Shown here: positions 1 to 9,900 of the stretch, one piece after another
Layout of the letters: each line of letters starts with the position of its first letter
Numbering within the stretch: the stretch's first letter is position 1
NCBI GenBank assembly: GCA_945903265.1
Contig: CAMDNQ010000005.1
Coordinates: 62,001 to 126,000 of the forward strand
From: Candidatus Sulfopaludibacter sp. SbA3
Lineage (GTDB): Bacteria; Acidobacteriota; Vicinamibacteria; Vicinamibacterales; UBA2999
Length of the DNA: 64,000 bases
Direction: 5' to 3'
The notes under the pieces: generated by a model
The model's database searches: none
What the model was told of the DNA's origin: nothing
The model's input: the letters and a program-made list of their open reading frames with translations, nothing else
Made by a program: the position numbers and the translations under genes

Positions 1-2404
1 ACGGACGCGCCCCGTTGCCGTTCAGCGGCTGATTCAGATTGCGCAGCACCGCGATGTTCCGGCCGTAGTTCCCGACCAGGTCGGCCGACACCACGAAGTT
101 GCGAGCCAGCTGCTGCTCGATACCGGCGGCGAACTGGTCAAAACTGGCGCTCTCGCCGCCCGGACTGGCAGCACGGATCAACAGACGGCTGAGGACGATG
201 TTCGACGGATCCAGGTAGTTGGCGGGAAAACCGTCACGCATGAACAACACCGGCACCGTTGCCGACGTCGTCGTCTGGTTGATGTTGCGGAGCCCCGGCG
301 GGTTCAGCGCGAGCTGATCCTCCGATCCGATGCGATCGATCGAATTGAAGAACCGGCCGTAGCCTCCGCGCAGGACCGAGCGATCGCTGAGTTGATAGAC
401 CAGCCCGACGCGCGGGCCGATGTTGTTCCGATCGGGCGTCACAAGCGCACGCACCTCGAGCGACGCGTCCGACGCGAACACGAGTGCCCCCGCCACAGGA
501 TCGAAGTTCGCCATCCGGTTGTCCTGCTCGTACGACGGCGACATGAAGTCGTAGCGGAAGCCCAGGTTCACCGTCAGGCGGGGTGTGGCGCGCCAATCGT
601 CCTGGACGAAGAAGGCATAGGCGTGGCGGCGCTGGTTCACCACGTGCACGTTCGAGAGCTCGGCCTGCCGCGCGTATCCGAGCATGAAGTCGGCGACGGC
701 GCTGCCGGTGAACTGCCCGCTGAATCCGAGGTTCCCTCGAGTCGACGGAATGTCCACATACTCGTTGTTCATCGGCAGCATGATGTCGGCGCCGAGTTTC
801 AGCGTGTGGCTCCCGCGCAGCCACGTGACCGTATCGAGGTACTGCACCTGGTCGGTGTGCTGATACTTCGGCATGAAGTTCGGGGATCCGAGACGAATGT
901 GGCCTGAGATATCCACGCCGATGACGCCCCCGGCCACCGCCGGGTTGTCAGGCACGCCGGGAAACTGGAGCCCCACCGTGCCGAACGGATCCTGCTGCCC
1001 ATCCGAAATGCCGCGTGCCCACGAAATCCGCGCCTCGTTGATGAGCGCGGGCCCGAGGACCTTCGTCCAGCCACCGACAGTGCTGTGCGACTTCAGGAAG
1101 TTGCGGCCCCACGCGGACGTCGACGTGCCGTCGAGCGTGCCGCCGAAGAACCCGGGCACGAACCGCGTGCGGTCCGAAAAGATGTAGCGGACGAATACGC
1201 TGTCGTTGTCGCCGGGTCGAACGTCCACCTTGCCCAGATAGCGCTCACCGTTGTCCTCGACATTCGGCTGGCGGATGAAGTTGTTGTTCCCCGCCGCGTT
1301 CGGCACCGGAATCATCGCCATGAGCTGCCGGGCAATCGGGTCGATGCGATCCTGCGGGATCGTGTTGCCCGCAAACGGCAGCCCCGTCAGCGGATCGCGA
1401 ACTGCCGACGAGAACACGCCGGCCCGTTCCTCGTTCGTCATCACCCGGCCGGTGCGCAGCACGCCCTGCGTGATGCGCGTCGCCTCGACGTCGAAGAAGA
1501 AGAACGCGCGATTCCGCACGATCGGACCGCCCACGTTCGCGCCGAACTGATTCTGTTCGTTGGTCGGCTTCGACTGGCCGGCGCGCTTCGCAAAGAAGTT
1601 GTTGGCGTCGAACTTGTCGTTCCGCACGTAGTCGTATGCAGTGCCGGAGAACCGGTTGGTTCCGGACTTGGTGGTCACGATGATCGCGCCTCCCGGAGCC
1701 CGCCCGAATTCGGCGGTAAACGGGCTGGTGACCACGCGGAACTCGCCCACCGCGTCGATCGACGGCCGTGACACCTGAGTGCTCAGCTCCTGCACGTTCG
1801 TCGAGATGGAGTTGTTGTCGACGCCGTCGAGCAGGAAGTTGTTCTGCAGCGAACGGTTGCCGTGAACGCTCACTCCGCCGGTGCGGCCCGCGTTCGTCGT
1901 TCCCGTCTGCTCCGTGTAGCGATCGCCCTGGACGCCGGGCAAGGTAAACAGCAGGTCGTCCCAGTTGCGGATCGCCAGTGGCAGGTTCGCGAGCTCCATC
2001 TGGCTGACGACGGTGGCGACGACAGGCGACTGCGTATCGAGCAGCGGCGTGACGCCTTCCACGTTGACGGTCTCGATGAGGCCGCCAACGGCCAGCGAGA
2101 CGTCGAGGTTCCCGCGCTGGCCCACGGTCAGCGCCACCGTCTGGACGAACTTCTGAAAACCCGACGCATCGACTTCGATGAGATGGTCACCCGGCGCCAG
2201 ATTCGCAATCAGAAAACGCCCCTCGGCAGTGGTCGTCGACTTCGAGGCGACACCCGTCGCGAGGTTGGTGACAATGACGGCCGCCTGCGGCACCAGCGCC
2301 TCGGACGGATCGCGCACGACGCCCGCGAGGGTGGCGCGATCGACCTGGGCGGCGGCCGGTGCGGCGAGAGAGAGAACGAGAGCGAACAGCGCGAGGCGTG
2401 TCAT
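1..2404 (-). CDS. Oar-like TonB-dependent receptor (C-terminus cut by window edge)
   Basis: Outer-membrane beta-barrel protein of the Oar/TonB-dependent receptor type common in acidobacteria. The start ATG at 2404 follows an AGGAG site 9 nt upstream. The protein begins with a signal peptide (MTRLALFALVLSLAAPAAAQ), then a carboxypeptidase-regulatory-like beta-sandwich (about residues 22-105), then a plug-like domain containing LDGVDNNS and the run FRVVTSPFTAEFGRAPGG, then a long barrel. At least 801 residues are present and the C-terminal strands lie beyond base 1. The substrate cannot be told from sequence; in this family it may be an oligomer, peptide or chelate. No SusD-like partner is adjacent. 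Family assignment is firm, function is inferred. Confidence 0.9.
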   Translation of the reverse strand, partial: MTRLALFALVLSLAAPAAAQVDRATLAGVVRDPSEALVPQAAVIVTNLATGVASKSTTTAEGRFLIANLAPGDHLIEVDASGFQKFVQTVALTVGQRGNLDVSLAVGGLIETVNVEGVTPLLDTQSPVVATVVSQMELANLPLAIRNWDDLLFTLPGVQGDRYTEQTGTTNAGRTGGVSVHGNRSLQNNFLLDGVDNNSISTNVQELSTQVSRPSIDAVGEFRVVTSPFTAEFGRAPGGAIIVTTKSGTNRFSGTAYDYVRNDKFDANNFFAKRAGQSKPTNEQNQFGANVGGPIVRNRAFFFFDVEATRITQGVLRTGRVMTNEERAGVFSSAVRDPLTGLPFAGNTIPQDRIDPIARQLMAMIPVPNAAGNNNFIRQPNVEDNGERYLGKVDVRPGDNDSVFVRYIFSDRTRFVPGFFGGTLDGTSTSAWGRNFLKSHSTVGGWTKVLGPALINEARISWARGISDGQQDPFGTVGLQFPGVPDNPAVAGGVIGVDISGHIRLGSPNFMPKYQHTDQVQYLDTVTWLRGSHTLKLGADIMLPMNNEYVDIPSTRGNLGFSGQFTGSAVADFMLGYARQAELSNVHVVNQRRHAYAFFVQDDWRATPRLTVNLGFRYDFMSPSYEQDNRMANFDPVAGALVFASDASLEVRALVTPDRNNIGPRVGLVYQLSDRSVLRGGYGRFFNSIDRIGSEDQLALNPPGLRNINQTTTSATVPVLFMRDGFPANYLDPSNIVLSRLLIRAASPGGESASFDQFAAGIEQQLARNFVVSADLVGNYGRNIAVLRNLNQPLNGNGARP

Positions 2405-2564
2405 GGGTAGCGGACTCCTGAATATGACGGACCGGTGCGTCCGTTGAATGCTACCCAGTGGGTGTAAGGAGGTGGTGAAGGCGGCGCAACATCGCGATAA
2501 ACAGTCCCGCGAGAAGACCGGGCGCGGCGTCGGGGAGGCGATCGGCGTGCGCCTCGCGCGTGGC

Positions 2565-3221
2565 TCAGCGCAGCGAGAGCAGCGCCATGTCGGGGGCGTG
2601 CCTCAGTTGCGCCGCGGTCGCTGCGTCCACGTGGAACGCGGCGGAGCGCCGATCGATCAGGTCGGGCGTCTCGAACCTCGCCCGCATAAGGCCCGTGCGC
2701 GAGTGGGTGGCTGTCCCGAGAAGATAGTGGCCGATCTCGTGCGCAACCACCCGGCCGAGGACCAGCCCCAGGTGGCCGTCATGGAGGGACCGCGGCCCGA
2801 TCGACGGGCCCTGCCAGGCGGTGACGAGCTCCTGGGCGCGATGGATCGAGGCGACGGCAAGCGCGCCGGGGCGTCCAAAACCGAGCAATTCTCCGAGGAC
2901 CACTTTTTCGGAAGATTCCTGTGCACCGGCGCGCCGCGAGATCACGAGCACGCGCAGCATGCGATCGCGCGGAACACTGTCGTCGGAGCCATTTGACCAG
3001 ACGAGCTCAACGCCCGCACGGCCCCACAATTCCGACGCCTCGAGCATGAGGCCGGATCGTGACGCGGCGGGAAGTTCTGGCGCAACCGTCAGGAGGACAT
3101 ACAGCGTGCGAGTCGGCTCCACGGACCTCAGGGGTTCGGACGCCGACATGAGCCGCGGAGCCGCAGCAATGAGGCCGATACCGAAGAGCACGCGCGCAAC
3201 GCGTAACTGACCCACGCGCAT
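2565..3221 (-). CDS. secreted zinc metalloprotease-like protein
   Basis: Small exported zincin-like protein of 218 residues. The ATG at 3221 lies 8 nt after a strong AAGGAGG, so I prefer it to the upstream TTG at 3227. The N-terminus looks like a signal peptide or membrane anchor (residues 1-28). The zinc site is HEIGH at about residues 161-165, followed by Gly169 and His173, and a methionine turn GLM about six residues later. This resembles the metzincin HExxHxxGxxH motif but with wider spacing (HExxHxxxGxxxH). The gene is divergent from the 3359 gene, with phased GTAAC repeats in between. Protease activity is inferred from the motif; the substrate is unknown. Confidence 0.7.
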   Translation of the reverse strand: MRVGQLRVARVLFGIGLIAAAPRLMSASEPLRSVEPTRTLYVLLTVAPELPAASRSGLMLEASELWGRAGVELVWSNGSDDSVPRDRMLRVLVISRRAGAQESSEKVVLGELLGFGRPGALAVASIHRAQELVTAWQGPSIGPRSLHDGHLGLVLGRVVAHEIGHYLLGTATHSRTGLMRARFETPDLIDRRSAAFHVDAATAAQLRHAPDMALLSLR

Positions 3222-3259
3222 CGCCAACCCCTCCTTCCCACCCGGTGTGGAGAAGAGTT

Positions 3260-3275
3260 GTAACGCAGCCGTAAC
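3260..3275. promoter_or_regulatory. putative operator: two GTAAC units 11 bp apart
   Basis: GTAAC occurs at 3260-3264 and again at 3271-3275, an exact 11-bp pitch, about 40 bp upstream of the metalloprotease start. The same arrangement (GTTAC on the minus strand) recurs upstream of several other genes in the first 20 kb. PhoB/OmpR-family regulators bind direct repeats of this pitch; which protein binds here is inference. Confidence 0.45.
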
Positions 3276-3294
3276 GTGTTTGTCGAGACTATTT

Positions 3295-3312
3295 CGTCCG
3301 TGTTAACGGACG
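3295..3312. promoter_or_regulatory. perfect 7-bp inverted repeat in divergent region
   Basis: CGTCCGT, a GTTA spacer and ACGGACG form a perfect palindrome between the divergent metalloprotease gene and the small gene at 3359. It could be an operator for a dimeric repressor or a short RNA hairpin. No T-tract follows, so a terminator is unlikely. Confidence 0.35.
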
Positions 3313-3358
3313 TGACTCGTCTGTACGCAGGGGTACGTCGCTTGCGTGGACACGCTGC

Positions 3359-3634
3359 ATGGAAACGTCCCCTCCGCTCCCGTCAATGAACGTTACAGAT
3401 GTAACGAGAATCGCCCAGGAGGCTGTGAACGCGCAGTCGTCGAAGCTCCGCGTCATGGGCGTCACCATGGGAAACGGCGATGGCAACTACGCGGAGGTCA
3501 TCATTGACCTTGAGGATTGCGGCACGCAGCCCTGCCGTATGTCGGTGGGAATTTTCCGAAACGCGTCCGAGGATACGGTGCGAGGCGAGATCGTCAAACG
3601 CCTCGAGCGCCACGTCCGCGAGCACGGCGCATAG
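3359..3634 (+). CDS. hypothetical protein, 91 aa
   Basis: Small soluble protein with no family that I recognise. The sequence looks like a compact alpha/beta domain: an amphipathic start (DVTRIAQEAVNAQSSK), a hydrophobic strand with a two-cysteine segment (CGTQPCR, about residues 54-60), and a charged C-terminal helix (IVKRLERHVREHG). No signal peptide or membrane segment is seen. No clear ribosome site precedes the first ATG; a second ATG at 3386 would remove nine residues. A GTTAC-n4-GTAAC inverted repeat (3391-3404) lies just downstream of that second ATG. A hairpin follows the stop codon (3634-3669). Coding by frame and composition is likely; function is unknown. Confidence 0.55.
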   Translation: METSPPLPSMNVTDVTRIAQEAVNAQSSKLRVMGVTMGNGDGNYAEVIIDLEDCGTQPCRMSVGIFRNASEDTVRGEIVKRLERHVREHGA

Positions 3635-3669
3635 CGAGAGCGCCGTCCCCGCGAGACTCTGGCGCTCGC
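3634..3669. terminator. imperfect hairpin between convergent genes
   Basis: GCGAGAGCGCC at 3634-3644 pairs with GGCGCTCGC at 3661-3669 with a 2-nt bulge. It sits between two convergent small genes, where a bidirectional terminator would be expected, but there is no T-tract. Confidence 0.3.
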
Positions 3670-3686
3670 CGATGCCGGAAATGGCC

Positions 3687-3938
3687 TTACCGCGCGTGGA
3701 CGCGCGCGAACGACGTTCGGCGGACGCGCACGATGAAGCCTTGCCCCTCGAGCGCCGCGAGGATCGCCTCGCAATAGTCGGGCTCGTACCCCCAGAGGCG
3801 TGCCGCTTGCGGCACGGTCAGCATCAGGCCCGGCATCTCGAGAAAATCCGCCTTCGCGCGTGCGACCGCGTGCGCGAAGGCTTCGCCGCGCTGATCGAGT
3901 GGATCGAGCTCACGAACAGCGATGCTCATGGGACGCAT
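3687..3938 (-). CDS. hypothetical protein, 83 aa, possible small helix-turn-helix domain
   Basis: Short protein with a central stretch (about residues 40-72) that reads like a winged-helix or excisionase-type fold: LTVPQAARLWGYEPDYCEAILAALEGQGF. The pattern of a turn after QAARLWG and a following recognition-like helix is typical of small DNA-binding proteins, and the basic tail RVRRTSFARVHAR fits nucleic-acid binding. This is a structural guess from pattern only. It is convergent with the 3359 gene and lies downstream of the GGDEF/EAL gene, 65 nt from its stop codon. Either ATG (3938 or 3929) could be used. Confidence 0.5.
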   Translation of the reverse strand: MRPMSIAVRELDPLDQRGEAFAHAVARAKADFLEMPGLMLTVPQAARLWGYEPDYCEAILAALEGQGFIVRVRRTSFARVHAR

Positions 3939-4003
3939 CGTAGCTGGGGCGTGTGATCGGAGAATGAACGGCGGGCAACAACCGCGACACGTTCGGCGTC
4001 CTG

Positions 4004-5767
4004 TTAGCGCCGTAGCCCGGGGTCTGCGAGAAACGCGTCAATCGCCTCGGGCGCCATCGGTCTGGCCATCAGGTAGCCCTGTAGCCGGTCGCAGCCGTGC
4101 CCCTCGAGAAAGACCGCCTGCTCTTCCCGTTCGATGCCTTCCCCCGTGACGGTCAGCCCCAGCGAATGCGCCATCACGATGATCGCCTGTGCGATGACGC
4201 CGCCGTTACCCTGGTCGCCGATGCTGGCGACGAAGCTCTGGTCGATCTTGATCGCATCCACCGGCAGCCGCTGCAGCTGGCTGAGTGAGGAGTAGCCGGT
4301 CCCGAAATCGTCGACGGACAACCGGATCCCGAGCTGTTTGATGGCGTCCAGCACCGCGACCGACGACGCATCGGATCGCATGACGCTGCTTTCGGTGATT
4401 TCCAGTTCCAGCGCGTCGGGCGGGAATCCGGTCTCGGCCAGGTGGCGGCAGAGCATCGGCAGCAGCGCGCCATCGCGCATCTCGACACCCGAGACGTTGA
4501 TCGCGAGGCGGGCATGCGGTGCGGGGCCGCGCCGCCAGCCGAGCAGGCGACGCATCGCCTCGCGCATAACGACATCGGTGATGGCGCTGATGAGTCCCGC
4601 GTCCTCGGCGGCGCGAATCAGCTGGGGCGTCGGGCGAAACCCGTCAGATCCGCGCCACCGCACCAGCGCCTCGAACCCGTACAGCGCGCGTGTACCCGCG
4701 CACACCTGCGGCTGGTAGTGCACCTCGAGTTCACCGAAGTCGAGCGCCCGGCGTACCGTGCTGAACTCGAGCAGCGGGTCGGCTGCGGATCGCACCATCG
4801 ATGCTGAATAGCGCTGAGACGTGTTGCGGAACTGCTTCGCGTAGTACAGCGCGTCGTCAGCAGCCCGCGTGAGCGCGCCCCCGGTGCGTCCGTCGTGTGG
4901 GAACACCGCGATGCCGATGCTGCCCGAGAGATTGATGTCCTTCTTGTCAATGCGGTGGACCTGCCGGAGCGACTGAAGGAGCTTGTCGGCAATGACCTCG
5001 GCGTCCAGCGGCTCGGTGAGCTCGGTGAGAACCAGAGCGAATTCGTCGCCGCTCAGCCGCGCCACCGTGTCGTGCGCCCGCACGCCCTCACGCAGCCTCT
5101 CCGCGACTCCCTTCAGCATCTGATCACCGGCGGCGTGCCCCAGGCTGTCATTCACCGCCTTGAACCGATCGACGTCGACGAAGAGGACCGCGAGGATCCG
5201 GTGGTACCGCTCGGCGTGCGCAAGGGCCTGGCTGAGACGATCGCCGAACAGCTGACGGTTCGGCAGGCCGGTGAGGCCGTCGTGGTGCGCCAGGTGATAG
5301 AGGATGGTCTGGCGCCGCTCGGTGAGCCGGCGCATCAGGCTGTACCCCGTGCCGATGCCGAGATATCCGCCATCGCGCGTGACGATGTAACCGTCGAAGA
5401 TGTACCTGTTGCCCTCGTCAACGACGATTTCGCTGAGCTGATCGAGCGACATCCGTTCGTCGACGACCAGCGGCGCGGAATCCATCACGTCGGTGATCGC
5501 GCGGTGGGTCAACAGGTCGCGCCCGAAAGGGCGCGAGAGCAACTCGAAGAAGCGGAAACGATTGATGATCCCGACCGGCACGGAATTCACGTCCACGATC
5601 GCAATCGCGTACAGCGTCTGGTTGGCGGAAAACGCCTCGTACGCACGGAGCGTGGGCGCCGTCACCGGCAGCGGCTCGATGGAGCTCACCAGACCCGCGA
5701 GCGTCTCGCCGTGTTCAGCGGGCGGCTCGACCGCAGGCGCGGCGAGGGGACTCGGACGCCGGAGCAT
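4004..5767 (-). CDS. CBS-like/GGDEF/EAL protein (cyclic di-GMP metabolism)
   Basis: Bifunctional-type signalling protein of 587 residues, predicted soluble. Residues about 25-145 resemble a CBS-pair or related sensor region. The GGDEF domain (about 155-325) has SGDEF at 239-243, a variant often still active, and an RxxD inhibitory site (RAHD, 230-233) five residues before it. The EAL domain (about 330-580) keeps EAL at 366-368, the NVSG Asn, EITES, DDFGTGYSS and the catalytic Lys in IKIDQSF. So both diguanylate cyclase and phosphodiesterase activity are possible. Two GTTAC units 11 bp apart (5807-5822) lie just upstream, suggesting control by the same regulator as the TonB receptors. Confidence 0.93.
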   Translation of the reverse strand: MLRRPSPLAAPAVEPPAEHGETLAGLVSSIEPLPVTAPTLRAYEAFSANQTLYAIAIVDVNSVPVGIINRFRFFELLSRPFGRDLLTHRAITDVMDSAPLVVDERMSLDQLSEIVVDEGNRYIFDGYIVTRDGGYLGIGTGYSLMRRLTERRQTILYHLAHHDGLTGLPNRQLFGDRLSQALAHAERYHRILAVLFVDVDRFKAVNDSLGHAAGDQMLKGVAERLREGVRAHDTVARLSGDEFALVLTELTEPLDAEVIADKLLQSLRQVHRIDKKDINLSGSIGIAVFPHDGRTGGALTRAADDALYYAKQFRNTSQRYSASMVRSAADPLLEFSTVRRALDFGELEVHYQPQVCAGTRALYGFEALVRWRGSDGFRPTPQLIRAAEDAGLISAITDVVMREAMRRLLGWRRGPAPHARLAINVSGVEMRDGALLPMLCRHLAETGFPPDALELEITESSVMRSDASSVAVLDAIKQLGIRLSVDDFGTGYSSLSQLQRLPVDAIKIDQSFVASIGDQGNGGVIAQAIIVMAHSLGLTVTGEGIEREEQAVFLEGHGCDRLQGYLMARPMAPEAIDAFLADPGLRR

Positions 5768-5806
5768 CGGCCGTATTGTCCGCGGCCGGGGTAACGGTGC
5801 ATCGAC

Positions 5807-5822
5807 GTTACAGCATCGTTAC
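5807..5822. promoter_or_regulatory. putative operator: two GTTAC units 11 bp apart
   Basis: GTTAC at 5807-5811 and 5818-5822, with a further GTAAC at 5791-5795, in the 64-bp gap between the CHAD gene and the GGDEF/EAL gene. Its centre is about 48 bp upstream of the GGDEF/EAL start codon. Confidence 0.45.
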
Positions 5823-5831
5823 GGTGCGCCG

Positions 5832-6812
5832 TCAGTGAGACCCGAGAGTGCGAGGCGCTCTCGCACCCAGCAGCAGCCATCCCGCAGGAAGCGCCGCAAC
5901 CACGCCTGCCGCGAGGAGCGGCCGCGCGAAGAAACGGCGTGCCGCCTGCTGGGCTGCGAAGGACGCGCATACGCCACAGACCTCGCGGAGACGCTCGCGC
6001 CGGGCCAGGTACTCCATGTGCCGCTCGCCGATCTCCCCCTCCAGATCCTCCTTGAGCAGCCGCACCTGTCCCGCGTCCACGCCGCTTTCCGTCACCAGGC
6101 CGTCCGTGGTGTCGAGCAGCACCTGCGCGTCGTGAAGCTGCCCGAGCGACTCCTGACCGCGCTTGAGCTCCCCGAGGACATGAAGGTCTGACGACAGACC
6201 GCTCTGCTGCGCCAGCTCGACGCTGTAACGAAGCTTCTTGGCTGCGATACGCACGCGGTGCAGTCTGTTCGGAAAATAGACAGCGGACGCATGATCGATC
6301 GCCGCGCGCAGTTCCCCGGCGCGGTGGCCGATCCGATGGCGAAGGACGCGGCCCCACCCTCCCGCGTCGCGTCCGGAAACGCTCCACCCATGTGTCACGC
6401 GCGACAATCGAAGCTTCTCGGCGCTGTCGAGCGCGAGTCGATCCAGCGCCTTGACGAGTCTGCGGCGGGCCTTGCCGCGCTGGCGGTTGAGGACCAGCCG
6501 CGCGACGCCGATCGCGTGGAGCGCCGACGGCAGCCTGACCGCGCGCCGGGCAAGATCTTCCTCCATGACGTCCAGCTCCCGCACGCGCCCCAGCCTGCGG
6601 CCCGCGCGCTTGACGAGCTGTGTGATCCGATCGACGTCCCGTGGATGGGCTTTGAGGAACAGGGGCAGCGCTTCGCGAAGCCGTCGTGTTGCGACGCGCG
6701 CGTTATGCACGCCCTCGACGTCGGCGTCGCGCGCGGCGGGAAGGCTCGCCAGCAGGACATCGACTTGATGTTCGAAAAGGACACGGGGGGATGTGAGGGA
6801 TGCGTGCGCCAT
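5832..6812 (-). CDS. CHAD domain protein (polyphosphate-binding)
   Basis: CHAD domains are conserved histidine alpha-helical bundles that bind inorganic polyphosphate. Two family signatures are plain: VHNARVATRRLREALP near residue 40 and LHRVRIAAKKLRYSVE near residue 200, the basic helices that line the central pore. The protein is about 326 residues, usual for a stand-alone CHAD protein, and ends with a hydrophobic segment (LLAAGVVAALPAGWLLLG) that may anchor it to the membrane. I use the ATG at 6812; a TTG at 6830 would add six residues. A CYTH triphosphate-tunnel protein and two alkaline-phosphatase-family genes in the same 20 kb suggest a link to phosphate or polyphosphate metabolism. Confidence 0.9.
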   Translation of the reverse strand: MAHASLTSPRVLFEHQVDVLLASLPAARDADVEGVHNARVATRRLREALPLFLKAHPRDVDRITQLVKRAGRRLGRVRELDVMEEDLARRAVRLPSALHAIGVARLVLNRQRGKARRRLVKALDRLALDSAEKLRLSRVTHGWSVSGRDAGGWGRVLRHRIGHRAGELRAAIDHASAVYFPNRLHRVRIAAKKLRYSVELAQQSGLSSDLHVLGELKRGQESLGQLHDAQVLLDTTDGLVTESGVDAGQVRLLKEDLEGEIGERHMEYLARRERLREVCGVCASFAAQQAARRFFARPLLAAGVVAALPAGWLLLGARAPRTLGSH

Positions 6813-6922
6813 ATCTCGCCACAGGTGCAAATGACGATCCTATGACGCGGCGAGGCGGCCGGCGAGGCGGCAGCGCGGAGCCGCCTCGCTGGCATGTTCC
6901 TGCCGATCTGTTACACGCTCAA

Positions 6923-9900
6923 CTAGAACGCGACCTTCACGCCAAGCTGCAGCTGCCTCGGATCGTACGTCTGCGTGATCGATCCGAACGCCGCGGAGCT
7001 GCGATCGCCGTTCGGCGCGCGGAAGTTCGATCGATTGAGCAGGTTGAACATTTCCGCCCGCAGCTCCAGCGACGTCCGCATCAGCGTGACGCGCTTCCCC
7101 ACCATCAGGTCCATCTGCCAGAAGAACGGACCGCGGACGCTGTTGCGCGCCGCATTGCCGAACGGCTGGCTGGGATCGGTCGGCGCGACCACCGTTGCGG
7201 GATTGAACCAGCGCTGAATCGTGCGCTGATCCTCCGGCACGTATGGGTCGCCGTTCACGTTGGGCCGGTAGTTATTCGCGCCACGGAAATCCTGCTGGAT
7301 ACCCGACACCTGAAAGGCCGCGGCCGGCGAGTACCGGAACGTCACCGCTTCGCCCGCGTAGATCGTGTTGATGCCGGCCACCTGCCACCCGCCGAGCAGC
7401 GCGCCGTCGAACGGCAGCTCCCACACGAAGCTGGTGGTGCTGTTGTACGGCTGGTGATACGCCGAGAGCCCGTAGTCGGCGTCCATGTTGTAGAAGTCCT
7501 GCGGCGCGGGGAAATTGCCGTTCGGCCCTTCCAGCGATCCGGCGCCGTTGTCCTTGGTCTGCGACAGCGTCAGCGAGCTCAGAAGCGACAGCCCGCCCTG
7601 CATGCGCCAGTCGAACTTCGCCTGCAGCGCGTGATACCGCGACTTGCCGCCGTTGAACGAATAGGTAATGTCGGCGAACTCCGGGATCGGTCGCCGCGCC
7701 TGCAGAGGGATGGTGCCGGAAGCGTTGTTCGGCGTCGCCTGATTGAAGTTCGCAAACAGCAGCAGGTCGTCGGCCCGGTTGCCGACATACGCGAGGTCCA
7801 CCAGCATGTTGGCCGCGATCTCCCGCTGCACCGACATGTGCCAGCTCTGCACCTGGCTCGATCGGTAGTCCCTCGGCATGTAGGTGATGTTGGCCGCGAG
7901 CGGACTGAACCGCGACGGGTCGGTCAGGCCAGCCGGATACCCCTGCTCGGTCCGGCGGAACGTCGCGTCGAGGGGATTGCTCTGCACGACGACCGCGTTG
8001 ATGACCTGCGGACCGTTGATCGGCAGCACGTTGCCGCCGCCGGCGCGGTGGAAGTGCACGTAACTGACGCCGTAGCCGCCGCGCACGACGGTGCTCGGAT
8101 CCAGCGTATACGCGAAGCCAAGCCGGGGCCCGATGTTGTTCCGGTCGGGCGTCAGCGTCGAGCGGTCCTCAAGCGAACCGTCGCGCGCCATCACCATCTG
8201 CCGCGACTGCGGATCGAAGTTCGAGAGGATGTTGTCGCGCTCCACCCAGGGCGTCGCGTACTCGTAGCGCACGCCCAGGTTGAGCGTCAGCCGATCGTTC
8301 ACCCGCACATCGTCCTGGAGATAGAGGAAATGCATGTTCTGCCGGAGGTTGGCGACGAGGATGTTGCTCAGCGCGAAGCGACTCCGGAGCCCGAACATGA
8401 AGTCCGCGAGGTTGTAGACGTTGTTCGCGGCGGCGCCCACCGGGCGCGTGAACTGGCCGGCGTACTCGTCGCGGCCGTAGAGCGGATTGACGTCCTGCAC
8501 TTCGGTCTGGACGTGCTGGTACTCGTATCCCGCCTTCAGCGACTGGCGGCCGCGCAGCCATGTGTAGTTCGCCTTCGGGTTGTACACCGTGGGGTACTGC
8601 CACTGCGGATTGGTGGCCTGCCGTCCGAGATTGGACAACCCGGTTATGAGCTGTGACGGGAGGCCTCCCGCCACGCGCGGGTCGGTCGGCAGCCCCGCGA
8701 TGCCGTACCCGTCGAGCGCTGATGTGGAACCGAGCGCCAGCGGGTTTTTCCCCGCCCGCGTCGCGGACCATCCGAACCGCACCTCGAGGAGCGAGGTCGT
8801 CGTCGGGATGTACGTCGCCCCGAACGCCATCTGCTTGTTGGTGACGTAGGTTTCGCCATTCCCGTCGCCCCCCGAGGGCAGCGGCACCGGCGGCTGATCC
8901 TGGATGTCGACGTCGCGATACCCATAGCGGGCAAACGCGGTGAACCCGTCGCGGACGTTGAGGTCGACCTTGCCGCCGAACTTGTCGGTGACGTTCCTGA
9001 ACTCCTGGAGCAGCGAATAATTCGCCCCCGCCGTGCCGGTGGGCGCGGGGAGCTCGCTGAGCACCTTGCGGGCAAACGCGGTCATCGGCACCGGTGTGCC
9101 GGGCTCGTATGTTTCACCCGTGAGCGGATTCCGCACGGCCACCGCGAAGACGCCCTGGCGCTGCGCGATGTTGGGAATCGTGGAGAACGCGGCGGCGCCG
9201 CGCGTCTGCCTGAACCCTTCGTAATCACTGAAGAAGAACGCCCGGTTGCGCAACAGCGGCCCGCCGATGACGCCGCCGAACTGGTCGCGCTCGAGCGGCG
9301 GCTTCTGCCCCGACGGCGGCTTGAAGTACCCGGTGGCGTTGAGCGCGGTATCGCGCATGAACTCCCAGGCGCTGCCGCGGAGGCGATTCGTGCCGCTGGC
9401 GTACGCGACGTTGATGGTGGCACCCGCGGAGCGCCCGTACTCCGCGCTCATGTTGTTGGTGACGACCTTGAACTCGGCGACCGCGTCAGGTGGCGGCTGC
9501 ATGACCTGGTTGGAGAATCCCTGATTGCTCGTACCGTAGGCGTTGTTGTCGACGCCGTCGATCAGAAAGTTGTTGAACGTGCTGCGGAGGCCGTTCACGT
9601 TGAACGAACCTTCGCGCGGCGTGCCGCCGCCGGTGTTGAGCGCGGACAACCGCACGCCGGTCGTCAGCAGCGCCAGGCTCGAGTACTCGCGGCCGTTCAG
9701 GGGAAGCGCCCGCGTCTGCTCCCCCGTGATGAGCTGTCCACGCTGGCTCGTGTCGGTCTCGAGGAGCGACGTCGTCGCGGTGACCTGTACCTGCTCGGTG
9801 AGGCCGCCGACCGGCAGCGACAGGTTCACGCGGAGGCGATCGCCGACGCTGAGCCGGATGTTGTCGGCTACGGTGACGGCAAACCCCGGCTTTTCGGCGG

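Noticed and set aside
6800-8656. Plus-strand open frame of 618 codons
   Set aside because: Antisense to the receptor at 6923-10153, same biased composition, no recognisable fold.
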